Of a DNA stretch of 64,000 nt, positions 22,230 through 32,827 are shown one piece after another. This stretch comes from Azotobacter paspali. Its GTDB lineage: Bacteria; Pseudomonadota; Gammaproteobacteria; Pseudomonadales; Pseudomonadaceae. The position numbers were made by a program, and so were the translations under genes. Under the pieces are notes generated by a model that saw nothing but the letters and a program-made list of their open reading frames with translations, was not told the DNA's origin and ran no database searches. Where the stretch lies: NCBI RefSeq assembly GCF_042434745.1, contig NZ_JBHLSS010000081.1; one strand, written 5' to 3'. Numbering within the stretch: the first letter of the stretch is position 1; each line of letters opens with the position of its first letter.

Positions 22230-23162
22230 TTAGGGCCGCGATTCGCCGGCCGGCAGCAGCGCGCCGCCGGACACGGCCGGACGGCGCATGGTCAGCGCGA
22301 TTCCGGCGAAGACCAGGGCGATGCCGGCCAGGTGATAAAGATGCGGCCGCTCGCCCAGCAGCAGCGCAGAGAGAATGGTGCCGAACACCGGCATCAGGTG
22401 GATGAACAGCGAGCCCCGCGCCGGCCCGATGGCGGCGACGCCAGCGTTGTAGCAGAGAAACCCTAAGAAAGCCGCCACCACGCCCGCGTAGAGGATGCCG
22501 CCGATGGACTGGACATTGAGCACGATCGAACGTCCCTCCGCGACCTCCCAGGCATAGGCCGGTGCCTGGGCCACCAGGCCGATCGCGATGCACGCCGCCA
22601 GGAGCAGCATCGGGTGCACGCCCTGCGGGCGCCACTGCAGGCCCACGGTGTAGAGTCCCCAGGACAGCACCGCCGCGAGCATCCACAGATCGCCGATGTT
22701 CAGGCTAAGGGCTAGGAGCTTGTCCAGGCTGCCCTGGACCACCAGAGTCAATGCTCCGGCCAGCGAAACGATCACGCCAAGGGCCTCTTGGCAGCTGAGA
22801 CGCTTGCCGAAAAGCAGGAAAGCCAGAGCGATGGTCGCCACGGGAATGAAGGAGTTGAGCAGGATGGCGCTGGTCGCCGTGGTGTATTGCAGGGCGATGT
22901 AGGAAAAGGTGTTGTAACAGCCGACGCCCAGCACGCCGAGCAGGAGCAGCGGCCGCCAACCCGCGCGCAGGGCCGGCCATTGCTTGCGCAGATGCGGCAG
23001 GGCGAGCGGCAGCACCAGCAGGAAGGCGATGGTCCAGCGCCAGAAGGCCAGCCCCACCGGCGGCAGGTCGCCACGCAAGCCACGGCCCATGACCATGTTT
23101 CCCGACCAGAACAGCGATGCTAGGGTGAGCAGCAGATAGGGATTGGTCAGCAATCGCTTCAT
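22230..23162 (-). CDS. EamA/DMT-family inner-membrane transporter
   Basis: 310 residues with ten predicted membrane segments in two EamA repeats. It starts MKRLLTNPYLLLTLASLFWSG; the second repeat begins near WMLAAVLSWGLYTVGL and ends LAGIALVFAGIALTMRR. Proteins of this family export or import small metabolites such as amino acids; the substrate cannot be told from sequence. The frame continues upstream through the DUF599 gene, but the family N-terminus is at 23162. It lies 26 bases downstream of the DUF599 gene on the same strand and may be cotranscribed. Confidence 0.85.
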   Translation of the reverse strand: MKRLLTNPYLLLTLASLFWSGNMVMGRGLRGDLPPVGLAFWRWTIAFLLVLPLALPHLRKQWPALRAGWRPLLLLGVLGVGCYNTFSYIALQYTTATSAILLNSFIPVATIALAFLLFGKRLSCQEALGVIVSLAGALTLVVQGSLDKLLALSLNIGDLWMLAAVLSWGLYTVGLQWRPQGVHPMLLLAACIAIGLVAQAPAYAWEVAEGRSIVLNVQSIGGILYAGVVAAFLGFLCYNAGVAAIGPARGSLFIHLMPVFGTILSALLLGERPHLYHLAGIALVFAGIALTMRRPAVSGGALLPAGESRP

Positions 23163-23188
23163 CGGGACATCCAATGCAGACAGAAAGG

Positions 23189-23920
23189 CTACTTTTCTTC
23201 CCTTAGGGGCACCAAGGGCGGGGTCGGCGTATAGATCATGACCTCCAGCACCTCGGAATGAAATTCCCGATGGTAGAGCACTATGACCACGCCGGTCGTG
23301 ACCAGCATGAACACCCAGGGGTTGATGAACCAGGCCAGCATGGCCAGGCCGAAATAATAGGCGCGCAGACCGAAGTTGAACTGGTTGGCGGCCAGCGAGA
23401 TCACCCGCGCGACGCGCTCGGCAAAAGCCTTGCGTTCCTGCTCGGTGACGTGCCGCTCTCCCACCATCGGCGCGGCGCCGACTAGCACTGCGGCGAAATT
23501 GTATTGGCGCATGCACCAACTGAAGGTGAAGAAGGCATAGACGAACACCACGCACAGGCAGAGCAGCTTGATTTCCGACAGCTCGCGGGTGGTCACCTGG
23601 ACGAAGGGCAGCTCGGCCAGCAGGGAAACCGCCCGTTCGGACGAACCCAGCAAGGTGAGAATGCCGGCGAGAATGATCAGGGTGCTGGAAGCGAAGAAGG
23701 AGGCGCTGCGCTCCAGGCTGCCGATCACGCTGGCGTCGGCGATGCGAGTGTCGCGCTGCAGCAGGCGGCGCATCCAGTCCTCTCGATAGAGGTGCATGAT
23801 GCTGGCCAGGCAAGGGGTGTCGCGCCCCTTCCAGATGGCATAGCGGGTATAGCCTACCCAGCAAAGCACGAACCAGATGATGGCAAGCAAATGAGGCAGA
23901 TAGCTTTCGGCGCTGAACAT
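23189..23920 (-). CDS. DUF599 family membrane protein
   Basis: 243 residues with four or so hydrophobic segments (LLAIIWFVLCWVGYTRYA at the N-terminus, FASSTLIILAGILTLL, LLCLCVVFVYAFFTF and a C-terminal WFINPWVFMLVTTGVVIVLY). It matches DUF599: WVGYTRYA, MRRLLQRDTRIADASVIGSL and FSWCMRQYNFAA are typical of the family. The function is unknown. TAGGAGTACCG gives a strong Shine-Dalgarno sequence for the ATG at 23920, so I prefer it to the ATG at 23941. Confidence 0.85.
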   Translation of the reverse strand: MFSAESYLPHLLAIIWFVLCWVGYTRYAIWKGRDTPCLASIMHLYREDWMRRLLQRDTRIADASVIGSLERSASFFASSTLIILAGILTLLGSSERAVSLLAELPFVQVTTRELSEIKLLCLCVVFVYAFFTFSWCMRQYNFAAVLVGAAPMVGERHVTEQERKAFAERVARVISLAANQFNFGLRAYYFGLAMLAWFINPWVFMLVTTGVVIVLYHREFHSEVLEVMIYTPTPPLVPLREEK

Positions 23921-23976
23921 CGGTACTCCTAGCCACGGCAACGCGAGAAGCCCGTCACTTTACCCACACGACGAGA

Positions 23977-24006
23977 AAATGCCAGTCGAAGGAGCGGCCG
24001 GCATTT
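23977..24006 (-). terminator. Terminator-like hairpin after sucD
   Basis: On the minus strand AAATGCC and GGCATTT pair (7 bp, 24006-24000 with 23983-23977), with a possible inner stem, and TC-rich sequence follows. It lies about 20 bases beyond the sucD stop and is the likely end of the leftward TCA transcript. Confidence 0.5.
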
Positions 24007-24028
24007 CCTTGTCGGGAAACCGCCGGGC

Positions 24029-24912
24029 TCAGGGCTGCTTCTTCTCCCAGCCGGTCAGTTCGGCCAGGGCCTTGCCGATATCCGCCAGGGAACGCACGGT
24101 CTTCACGCCGGCATCCTGCAGGGCGGCGAACTTCTCGTCCGCAGTGCCTTTGCCGCCGGAGATGATCGCACCGGCATGCCCCATGCGCTTGCCCGAAGGC
24201 GCGGTGACACCGGCGATGTAGGAAACCACCGGCTTGTCGACCTTGGCCTTGATGTAGGCCGCCGCCTCTTCCTCGGCACTGCCGCCGATTTCGCCGATCA
24301 TCACGATGGCTTCGGTCTGCGGATCGGCCTGGAACAGACCGAGGATATCGATGAAGCTGGACCCCGGAATCGGGTCGCCACCGATACCCACGCAGGTGGA
24401 CTGGCCAAAGCCCGCATCGGTGGTCTGCTTCACCGCCTCGTAGGTCAGGGTGCCCGACCGGGAAACGATGCCGACCCTGCCCGGCATGTGGATATTGCCC
24501 GGCTGGATGCCGATCTTGCACTCGCCGGGAGTGATCACGCCCGGACAGTTGGGGCCGATCAGGCGCACGCCCAGCTCGTCGCATTTAAGCTTGACCTGCA
24601 GCATGTCGAGGGTCGGTATGCCCTCGGTGATACAGACGATCAGCCGAACACCGGCGAAAGCCGCTTCAAGAATGGAGTCCTTGCAGAAGGGCGCGGGTAC
24701 GTAGATGACCGAGGCGTCGGCGCCGGTGGCCTCCACGGCCTCGCGGACCGTGTCGAATACCGGCAGGTCGAGATGGACGAGTCCCCCCTTGCCTGGCGTC
24801 ACGCCTCCGACCATCCGGGTGCCATAGGCGATGGCCTGTTCACTGTGGAAGGTCCCCTGGCTACCGGTGAATCCCTGGCAGATGACCTTGGTGTCCTTGT
24901 TGACCAGAATAC

Positions 24913-24916
<4 letters not shown>
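24029..24916 (-). CDS. sucD: Succinyl-CoA synthetase alpha subunit
   Basis: 295 residues. With SucC it interconverts succinyl-CoA and succinate with substrate-level phosphorylation in the TCA cycle. The CoA-binding Rossmann domain is N-terminal (QGFTGSQGTFH, then GGVTPGKGG). The phosphorylated histidine is His247 in SGKRMGHAGAI, and EIGGSAEEEAA is also present. Its ATG overlaps the sucC stop by four bases. It is the last gene of the sdh-suc cluster, followed by a terminator-like hairpin. Confidence 0.97.
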
Positions 24917-26082
<1,166 letters not shown>

Positions 26083-26177
26083 GTCTGGGTACCGTTCTGG
26101 TTTTTATGGCTGTCCTTGCGCGGCATGGTGCCGGACCATGCCGACACCACGACCATACCATACCAGCGAAAGCAGCG

Positions 26178-26227
26178 CGGCAGACGCTCCGCTGTAGCTG
26201 CGAGGAGCTACAGCGGATTGTCTGCCG
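26178..26227. repeat. Extended two-part hairpin between lpdG and sucC
   Basis: An outer stem of 8 bp (26178-26185 with 26220-26227) and an inner perfect stem of 11 bp (26189-26199 with 26206-26216) around a 6-base loop, separated by a 3-by-3 internal loop. It lies 23 bases after the lpdG stop on the leftward strand. There is no T-tract, so it may be an mRNA-stabilising or partial termination element that sets the ratio of lpdG to sucCD message, or a REP-like dispersed palindrome. Confidence 0.65.
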
Positions 26228-26250
26228 CCGGGTATTGCCTTGTTGCTCGC

Positions 26251-27684
26251 TTACTTCTTGCGGTTGGCAACGTGAATCGCGTGGCCGCTGACCGCCAGGG
26301 CGGCCTCGTGCAGCGCTTCGGACAGCGCCGGGTGGGCGAAGACCATCATGCCCAGGTCTTCAGAGCTAGTGCCGAACTCCATGGCGATGGCGCCCTGCTG
26401 GACCAGTTCGGCGGCGCTCGGGCCGATCACATGGACGCCAAGCACGCGGTCGGTCTTGGCATCGGCGATGACCTTGACGAAGCCTGCGGTATCGTTGGCG
26501 GCCATGGCGCGGCCGCTGGCAGCGAAGGGGAAGACGCCGACGTTGATGGCTATGCCCTCGGCCTTCAGAGCCTGCTCGGTCTTGCCCACGCCGGCGATTT
26601 CCGGGTGGGTGTAGATGACGGCCGGAATCAGGTCATAGTTCATTTGGGCCTTGTGACCGGCGATGCGCTCGGCGACCACTACACCCTCTTCCGAGGCCTT
26701 GTGGGCCAGCATGGCACCGCGGACCACGTCACCGATGGCATAGACGCCAGGCACGCTGGTGGCGCAGTAGTCGTCGACATAGATGAAGCCACGCTCGTCC
26801 AGGGTCACGCCGCTGTCGGCGGCCAGCAGGTCGGTGGTCACCGGGCGGCGGCCGACCGCGACGATCAGCTTGTCGAAGGTCTGCGACTTCTCGCCTTCGG
26901 CATCGACGAACTTGACGGTGACCTGCTTGTTCTTGACCTCGGTGCCGGTGACACGAGCACCCAGCAGGATCTTCAGGCCTTGCTTAGTGAGAATCTTCTG
27001 GGCTTCCTTGGCGACCTGTTCGTCGACGGCCGGCAGGAACTTGTCCATGGCCTCAAGTACGGTGACTTCGGCACCCAGGCGGGCCCAGACCGAACCCAGC
27101 TCCAAGCCGATCACGCCAGCGCCGATCACGCCGAGCTTGCCCGGAACGTTCTGGAAGTCCAGGGCGCCGGTGGAGTCGACGATGACATCCTGATCGACCG
27201 GAGCCGGCGGAATTTCCACCGGCTTGGAACCGGAAGCAAGGATGACGTTCTCGGTGTCGAGTACCTGGCTGCTGCCGTCGGCAGCGGTGACTTCGACCTT
27301 CTTGCCGGCCAGCAGCTTGCCATGACCTTCGAACAGGGTAACGCCATTGGCCTTGATCAGCGAGGAGACCCCGCCGGTGAGGTTTCTGACGATCTGGTCC
27401 TTACGGGCGATCATGGTCGGCACGTCGATGGCGACTGCGCCGGTGCTGATGCCGTGGAGCTTGAAGCTCTCGTGTGCCTCGTGGAACTTGTAGGAGCTGT
27501 CCAGCAGCGCCTTGGAGGGAATGCAGCCTACGTTCAGGCAGGTACCGCCAAGCGAGGTCTTACCTTCTTTGCCCTTGTACTTCTCGATCAGGGCGGTCTT
27601 GAGGCCAAGCTGGGCAGACTTGATGGCAGCCACGTAGCCGCCGGGGCCTGCACCAATCACAATCACGTCGAACTTCTGACTCAT
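26251..27684 (-). CDS. lpdG: Dihydrolipoamide dehydrogenase (E3 of 2-oxoglutarate dehydrogenase)
   Basis: 477 residues. It reoxidises the lipoyl group of the E2 subunit with FAD and NAD+. The FAD site GAGPGGYVAA is at residues 11-20, and the redox disulfide Cys49/Cys54 lies in GGTCLNVGC. The NAD domain has GAGVIGLELGSVW, and the C-terminal HPALSEALHEA supplies the catalytic His-Glu pair. Its position directly after sucB and its near match to P. aeruginosa LpdG indicate the 2-oxoglutarate/glycine-type E3. A terminator-like hairpin sits in the 85-base gap from sucB. Confidence 0.96.
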   Translation of the reverse strand: MSQKFDVIVIGAGPGGYVAAIKSAQLGLKTALIEKYKGKEGKTSLGGTCLNVGCIPSKALLDSSYKFHEAHESFKLHGISTGAVAIDVPTMIARKDQIVRNLTGGVSSLIKANGVTLFEGHGKLLAGKKVEVTAADGSSQVLDTENVILASGSKPVEIPPAPVDQDVIVDSTGALDFQNVPGKLGVIGAGVIGLELGSVWARLGAEVTVLEAMDKFLPAVDEQVAKEAQKILTKQGLKILLGARVTGTEVKNKQVTVKFVDAEGEKSQTFDKLIVAVGRRPVTTDLLAADSGVTLDERGFIYVDDYCATSVPGVYAIGDVVRGAMLAHKASEEGVVVAERIAGHKAQMNYDLIPAVIYTHPEIAGVGKTEQALKAEGIAINVGVFPFAASGRAMAANDTAGFVKVIADAKTDRVLGVHVIGPSAAELVQQGAIAMEFGTSSEDLGMMVFAHPALSEALHEAALAVSGHAIHVANRKK

Positions 27685-27701
27685 AACAAATCCTCTTCTT
27701 T

Positions 27702-27749
27702 AAAACGGCGTAAAGCCGCCGGCACGGGCTTTACTGGAAAAGCCTGTGC
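27702..27749 (-). terminator. Attenuator-like double hairpin between sucB and lpdG
   Basis: Read leftward, an 11-bp stem with one G-U pair (27749-27739 with 27732-27722, 6-base loop) is followed by a 5-bp stem CGGCG/CGCCG (27721-27717 with 27710-27706) and then TTTTA at 27705-27701. The second has the form of a weak intrinsic terminator. It lies 18 bases before the lpdG ATG and may reduce read-through from sucAB. Confidence 0.5.
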
Positions 27750-27769
27750 GGGCAGCTTGCGATCTCAGA

Positions 27770-28981
27770 TCAGATGTCCAGCAGCAGGCGAGCCGGGTCT
27801 TCCAGGAGATCCTTCATGGTCACCAGGAAGGTAACGGCCTCCTTGCCATCGATCAAACGGTGATCGTAGGAAAGGGCAAGATACATCATCGGCAGGATGA
27901 CGACTTGACCGTTGACGGCCATCGGACGCTCCTGGATCTTGTGCATGCCGAGGATGGCGGTCTGCGGCGGGTTGACGATCGGGGTCGAGAGCAGGGAACC
28001 GAATACGCCACCGTTGGAGATGGTGAAGGTGCCACCGGTCATTTCCTCGATGGTCAGCTTGCCGGCCTTGGCCTTCTTGCCGAACTCGTTGATACCACCT
28101 TCGATCTCGGCCAGGCTCATGAACTCGGCGTTGCGCAGCACCGGCACCACCAGACCACGATCGCTGGAAACGGCCACGCCGATGTCCTGGTAGCCGTGGT
28201 AGACGATGTCGTTACCGTCGATGGAGGCGTTGACGCCCGGCTGGCGCTTCAAAGCCTCGACAGCGGCCTTGACGAAGAAGGACATGAAGCCCAGGCGCAC
28301 GCCGTTGTGGGTCTTCTCGAACAGATCCTTGTACTTAGCACGCAGCTCCATGACCGGCTTCATGTTGACTTCGTTGAAAGTCGTCAGCATGGCCATGGAG
28401 GACTGGGCCTCGACCAGGCGCTCGGCGACCTTAGCGCGCAGGCGGGTCATCGGCACGCGCTTCTCGACGCGATCGCCGGCCGCGAACAGCGGAGCGGCGG
28501 TGGCGGCGGGCGCCGGCTGGCCGGCAGGAGCGGACTTCTTGGCTTCCGCGGCGGCGACCGCGTCTTCCTTGGTCACGCGACCGCCCTTGCCGGTACCGGT
28601 GATGCTGTCGGCAGCGATGGCATTTTCCTCGGCGATCTTGCGGGCAGCCGGGGACAGGATCGGCGCTTCGGCGGCGGCCGGAGCGGCGGCCGGAGTCGGA
28701 GCGGCAGCGGCCGGAGCGGCAGCCGGAGCTGCGGTGGCCGCGCCACCCTCGGTCAGCTTGCCGAGCAGTTCGCCGCTGAGCACGGTGTCGCCTTCGTTCT
28801 TGACGATCTCAGCGATCACGCCGTCCGCTTCAGCAAGCACTTCCATCACGACCTTGTCGGTTTCGATGTCGACGATCAGCTCGTCACGCTTGACGGCTTC
28901 GCCAGGCTTCTTGTGCCAGGTGGCGACGGTGCCGTCCGCGATCGATTCCGGGAAAGTCGGGGCTTTGATATCGATAGCCAT
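27770..28981 (-). CDS. sucB: 2-oxoglutarate dehydrogenase E2, dihydrolipoyl succinyltransferase
   Basis: 403 residues. It transfers the succinyl group from E1 to CoA and forms the core of the complex. A single lipoyl domain has the lipoylated Lys43 in ETDKVVMEV. An Ala/Pro-rich linker (about residues 80-110) and a peripheral-subunit-binding domain (ILSPAARKIAEENAI) follow, then the catalytic domain ending with HRLIDGKEAVTFL. Position between sucA and lpdG fits the usual order. Confidence 0.97.
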   Translation of the reverse strand: MAIDIKAPTFPESIADGTVATWHKKPGEAVKRDELIVDIETDKVVMEVLAEADGVIAEIVKNEGDTVLSGELLGKLTEGGAATAAPAAAPAAAAPTPAAAPAAAEAPILSPAARKIAEENAIAADSITGTGKGGRVTKEDAVAAAEAKKSAPAGQPAPAATAAPLFAAGDRVEKRVPMTRLRAKVAERLVEAQSSMAMLTTFNEVNMKPVMELRAKYKDLFEKTHNGVRLGFMSFFVKAAVEALKRQPGVNASIDGNDIVYHGYQDIGVAVSSDRGLVVPVLRNAEFMSLAEIEGGINEFGKKAKAGKLTIEEMTGGTFTISNGGVFGSLLSTPIVNPPQTAILGMHKIQERPMAVNGQVVILPMMYLALSYDHRLIDGKEAVTFLVTMKDLLEDPARLLLDI

Positions 28982-29023
28982 TATCTAAAGTTCCTATTGA
29001 TTCGTTGCTTCTGCGAGAAGGCG

Positions 29024-31855
29024 TTAAACAGTGAAAGCATCCTGCAGCAGTTTTTCTTGCTGCTCGGCATGCATCGACGCGTAACCGCAAGCCGGAGCGG
29101 CCGACGCCTCGCGACCAGCATACTGGAGAAACAACTCCTTCTTGTGCGCGCTGGCGACACGACGCATGTGATGCTGACTGCAGTACCAGGCGCCCTGGTT
29201 CATCGGCTCTTCCTGACACCAGACCACATGCTTGAGGTTGGTGTACGGAGCCATGACCTCGGCCAGTTCTTCTTCCGGGAACGGATAGAGCTGCTCGATA
29301 CGGACGATGGCGATGTCCTCGCGACCTTCGGCATGACGCTTATCCAGCAGGTCGTAATAGACCTTGCCACTGCACAGGACCAGACGCTCGACTTTCTTCG
29401 GATCGAGGCTATCGACCTCCGGCAGGACTGGATGGAAGGAGCCGAGAGCCAGATCTTCCAGGGTGGAGATCGCCGATTTGTGACGCAGCAGCGACTTCGG
29501 CGTCAAGGCCACCAGCGGCTTGCGCAGCGGACGGATCACCTGGCGCCGCAGCATGTGATAGACCTGCGCCGGGGTAGTCGGTACGCAGACCTGGATGTTC
29601 TGCTCGGCGCACAGTTGCAGGTAACGCTCCAGACGTGCCGAAGAGTGCTCCGGACCCTGGCCCTCGTAGCCGTGCGGCAGCAGCATGGTTAGGCCGCACA
29701 GGCGTCCCCACTTGGTCTCGCCGCTGCTGATGAACTGGTCGATCACCACCTGGGCACCGTTGGCGAAGTCGCCGAACTGGGCTTCCCAGATCACCAACGC
29801 GTTCGGCGTGGTGGTGGCATAGCCATATTCGAAAGCCAGCACGGCCTCTTCCGAGAGGAAGGAATCATACAGCTCGAACTTCGGCTGTCCCTCGTAGAGA
29901 TGCTGCAGCGGAATGTAGCGGCTGGCATCCTTCTGGTTGTGCAGCACCGCATGGCGGTGCGAGAAGGTGCCACGACCGACGTCCTGACCGGTGATACGTA
30001 CCGGATGGCCTTCCTTCAACAGAGTGGCGTAGGCCAGGGTCTCGGCACAGCCCCAGTTGATCGGCATGGCACCGACGCCCATGCGGCCGCGATCCTCGAG
30101 GATCTTAGCGACTTGGCGCTGGACCACGAAACCTTCCGGGATCTGCAGCAGCTTGGCGTTCAGCTCCTGCAGGGTCTTCAGCTCGAAGCTGGTGTCGTGA
30201 CGAGCGGTCCAGGCATGGCCAAGATAGGGGGTCCAGTCGACGAACAGCTCGGTGTTCGGCTCCTTGACCAGGCTCTTGAGCACGTGCTGACCGTTATCCA
30301 ATGCGGTACGGTATTCGTCGACCTTGGCCTGGACTTCTTCCTGGCTCAGGCTGCCCTCCTTAACCAGCGCGTCGGCATACAGCTCGCGGGTGGTGGGCTG
30401 CTTGGCGATTTTCTGGTACATCAGCGGCTGGGTGCCGCTCGGCTCGTCGGCCTCGTTGTGGCCGCGACGGCGGTAGCAGACCAGGTCGATGACTACGTCG
30501 CGCTTGAACTGCATGCGATAGTCGACGGCCAGTTGGGTCACGAACAGCACGGCTTCCGGATCGTCACCGTTGACGTGCAGTACCGGCGCCTGAATCATCT
30601 TCGCCGGGTCGGTGCAATACTCGGTCGAACGGGTGTCGACCGGGTTGCTGGTGGTGAAGCCGACTTGGTTGTTGACCACGATGTGGATGGTACCGCCCGT
30701 CTTGTAGCCGCGGATCTGCGACATCTGGAAGGTCTCCATCACCACGCCCTGACCGGCGAAGGCCGAGTCGCCGTGGATGGAGATCGGTACCACCTTCTCG
30801 CCGGTAGCGTCGACGCGACGGTCCTGGCGGGCACGCACGGAGCCCTCGACCACCGGGGAGACGATTTCCAGGTGCGAGGGGTTGAACGCCATGGCCAGGT
30901 GCACTTCGCCACCCGAGGTCATCACGTTGGAGGAGAAGCCCTGGTGGTACTTCACGTCACCGGAGCCCAATTCGACCAGATGCTTGCCTTCGAACTCGTC
31001 GAACAGGTCGCGCGGATTCTTGCCCAGCGCGTTAACCAGCAGGTTCAGACGACCGCGGTGGGCCATGCCGACGACGACTTCCTTGGTGCCATAGGAGCCT
31101 ACGCGCTGGATGATCTCGTCGACGACCGGCACCAGGCTTTCGGCGCCTTCCAGACCGAAGCGCTTGGTGCCCGGATATTTAGTGCCCAGGTATTTTTCCA
31201 GGCCTTCGGCAGCGCTCAGGCGCTCGAGCAGGTGGCTTTTCACCTCCTTGGAGTACACCGGACGACCGCGTACGCTTTCCAGGCGCTGGGCGAACCAGTT
31301 ACGTTGCTCGGAATCGACGATATGGGTGAATTCGGCGCCGATAGTGCGGCAATATGTCTCCTGCAATGCCTGCAGGATTTCGCGTAGGGTCGCCTCTTCC
31401 TTACCGATGTAAAGCTCGCCGGTACGGAATGGGGTATCCAGATCGGCGTTGGTCAGCCCGTAATGGGTAATCGAAAGGTCGGAAGGCGCAGTGCGCTGCC
31501 ACAGACCGAGCGGGTCCAATTGCGAGGCCTGGTGGCCACGCGTACGGTAGGCCTGGATCAGACGCAGGACTTCGACCTGCTTCTTCTCGTGCTCGGTGCT
31601 TACGCTGGAGGTTGCGACCGGCTGTGCGCGTCGCTGGTTCTTGGCCAGCAGAACGAACTGGTCGCGAACGGGAGCGTGCGGAATATCGGTGGAAGCACCA
31701 GCTTCGGCGGGCAGCTTCTCGAAATAGGTGCGCCACTCTTCGGGCACAGCGTTGGGGTCGTGCAGGTAAAGCTCATAGAGCTCTTCCACATAAGCAGCAT
31801 TTCCACCGGAAAGGTGGGCACTGTTCCACATGCGCTGCATAACGCTATCTTGCAT
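29024..31855 (-). CDS. sucA: 2-oxoglutarate dehydrogenase E1 (thiamine diphosphate dependent)
   Basis: 943 residues, the typical length. It decarboxylates 2-oxoglutarate and transfers the succinyl group to lipoyl-SucB. The N-terminus has the OGDH signature LSGGNAAYVEELYELYLHDP. The catalytic part shows MAHRGRLNLLVN, HGDSAFAGQGVVMET and NNQVGFTTSNP in the thiamine-binding region, and the pyrimidine-binding domain has GCAETLAYATLL and QDVGRGTFSHRHAV. It starts 241 bases after sdhB, in a gap that contains a hairpin and may contain a separate promoter. Confidence 0.97.
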   Translation of the reverse strand: MQDSVMQRMWNSAHLSGGNAAYVEELYELYLHDPNAVPEEWRTYFEKLPAEAGASTDIPHAPVRDQFVLLAKNQRRAQPVATSSVSTEHEKKQVEVLRLIQAYRTRGHQASQLDPLGLWQRTAPSDLSITHYGLTNADLDTPFRTGELYIGKEEATLREILQALQETYCRTIGAEFTHIVDSEQRNWFAQRLESVRGRPVYSKEVKSHLLERLSAAEGLEKYLGTKYPGTKRFGLEGAESLVPVVDEIIQRVGSYGTKEVVVGMAHRGRLNLLVNALGKNPRDLFDEFEGKHLVELGSGDVKYHQGFSSNVMTSGGEVHLAMAFNPSHLEIVSPVVEGSVRARQDRRVDATGEKVVPISIHGDSAFAGQGVVMETFQMSQIRGYKTGGTIHIVVNNQVGFTTSNPVDTRSTEYCTDPAKMIQAPVLHVNGDDPEAVLFVTQLAVDYRMQFKRDVVIDLVCYRRRGHNEADEPSGTQPLMYQKIAKQPTTRELYADALVKEGSLSQEEVQAKVDEYRTALDNGQHVLKSLVKEPNTELFVDWTPYLGHAWTARHDTSFELKTLQELNAKLLQIPEGFVVQRQVAKILEDRGRMGVGAMPINWGCAETLAYATLLKEGHPVRITGQDVGRGTFSHRHAVLHNQKDASRYIPLQHLYEGQPKFELYDSFLSEEAVLAFEYGYATTTPNALVIWEAQFGDFANGAQVVIDQFISSGETKWGRLCGLTMLLPHGYEGQGPEHSSARLERYLQLCAEQNIQVCVPTTPAQVYHMLRRQVIRPLRKPLVALTPKSLLRHKSAISTLEDLALGSFHPVLPEVDSLDPKKVERLVLCSGKVYYDLLDKRHAEGREDIAIVRIEQLYPFPEEELAEVMAPYTNLKHVVWCQEEPMNQGAWYCSQHHMRRVASAHKKELFLQYAGREASAAPACGYASMHAEQQEKLLQDAFTV

Positions 31856-32040
31856 GCTTGGTCACCCTTTTGAGGGGATACCATCGGCGCGAGCCGCACA
31901 TGGTCGTTCCAAAGTCATGGAGCAGCGACTTTGGTAAAGCCACTACGGATCCCACAGATAGTCCGAGCGTTGCCCGGATGCCCCTGCTAGTTAAATTCTT
32001 TATAGGAGCGCGGCTTCATGAGCTGCGGATCCATCTTTGG

Positions 32041-32072
32041 CTGCGACGCCGGAATCGCTTCCGACGCCGCAG
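32041..32072. repeat. Hairpin between sdhB and sucA
   Basis: An imperfect 14-bp inverted repeat (32041-32054 with 32059-32072, two mismatches, TCGC loop) 25 bases beyond the sdhB stop. No T-tract follows on the leftward strand. It may attenuate sdhCDAB transcripts before sucA or protect the 3' end of sdh mRNA. Confidence 0.5.
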
Positions 32073-32096
32073 GTATGCGCTATCGCTAGGAACCGC

Positions 32097-32816
32097 TTAG
32101 GTAGCGCTACGCAGCAGCATGTCGCGCACGTGACCGATGGCCTTGGTCGGGTTCAGGCCTTTCGGGCAGACATATACGCAGTTCATGATGCCGCGGCAGC
32201 GGAATACGCTGAACGGGTCATCCATGGCAGCCAGACGCTCCTGGGTCTTGGTGTCACGACTGTCGGCCAGGAAACGATAGGCCTGCAGCAGTGCGGCGGG
32301 ACCAAGGAACTTGTCCGGGTTCCACCAGAAGGACGGACAGGAGGTCGAACAACAAGCGCACAGGATGCACTCGTAGAGACCGTCCAGCTTCTCGCGCTCT
32401 TCCGGGCTTTGCAGACGCTCGATGGCCGGGGCGGGAGTATTGTTTTGCAGGTAGGGCTGCACCTTCTCGTACTGCTTGTAGAAGGTGCTCATGTCCACGA
32501 CCAAGTCGCGGATGATCGGCAGTCCGGGCAGCGGACGAATGACCAGTTTGCCCTCCTTCACTACGCTGGATAGCGGAGTGATGCAGGCCAGGCCGTTCTT
32601 GCCGTTCATGTTCATGCCGTCGGAACCGCACACGCCTTCACGGCAGGAGCGACGGTAGGAAAAGCTGCCGTCACGCTCCTTGATCAGGGCCAGAACGTCG
32701 AGGACCATGAGATCCTTGCCGTCGATGTCAATGTTCAGATTCTGCATGTAGGGAGCAGAGTCCTGCTCCGGGTTGTAGCGATAAACGCTAACTTGCAATG
32801 TCTTGGGCAGCGACAT
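32097..32816 (-). CDS. sdhB: Succinate dehydrogenase iron-sulfur subunit
   Basis: 239 residues. It carries electrons from the flavin of SdhA to quinone in the membrane-anchored complex II. The [2Fe-2S] ligands are in SCREGVCGSDGMNMNG with the Asp variant also present in E. coli SdhB. The [4Fe-4S] and [3Fe-4S] cysteines are in CILCACCSTSCPSFWWNP and CRGIMNCVYVCPKGLNP. It begins 11 bases after the sdhA stop. Confidence 0.97.
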   Translation of the reverse strand: MSLPKTLQVSVYRYNPEQDSAPYMQNLNIDIDGKDLMVLDVLALIKERDGSFSYRRSCREGVCGSDGMNMNGKNGLACITPLSSVVKEGKLVIRPLPGLPIIRDLVVDMSTFYKQYEKVQPYLQNNTPAPAIERLQSPEEREKLDGLYECILCACCSTSCPSFWWNPDKFLGPAALLQAYRFLADSRDTKTQERLAAMDDPFSVFRCRGIMNCVYVCPKGLNPTKAIGHVRDMLLRSAT

Positions 32817-32827
32817 ATCGATAACCC

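Noticed and set aside
30469..30480. GGCGGTAGCAGA, a partial ops-like match
   Set aside because: Inside sucA coding sequence, not in a leader, and diverges after nine bases.
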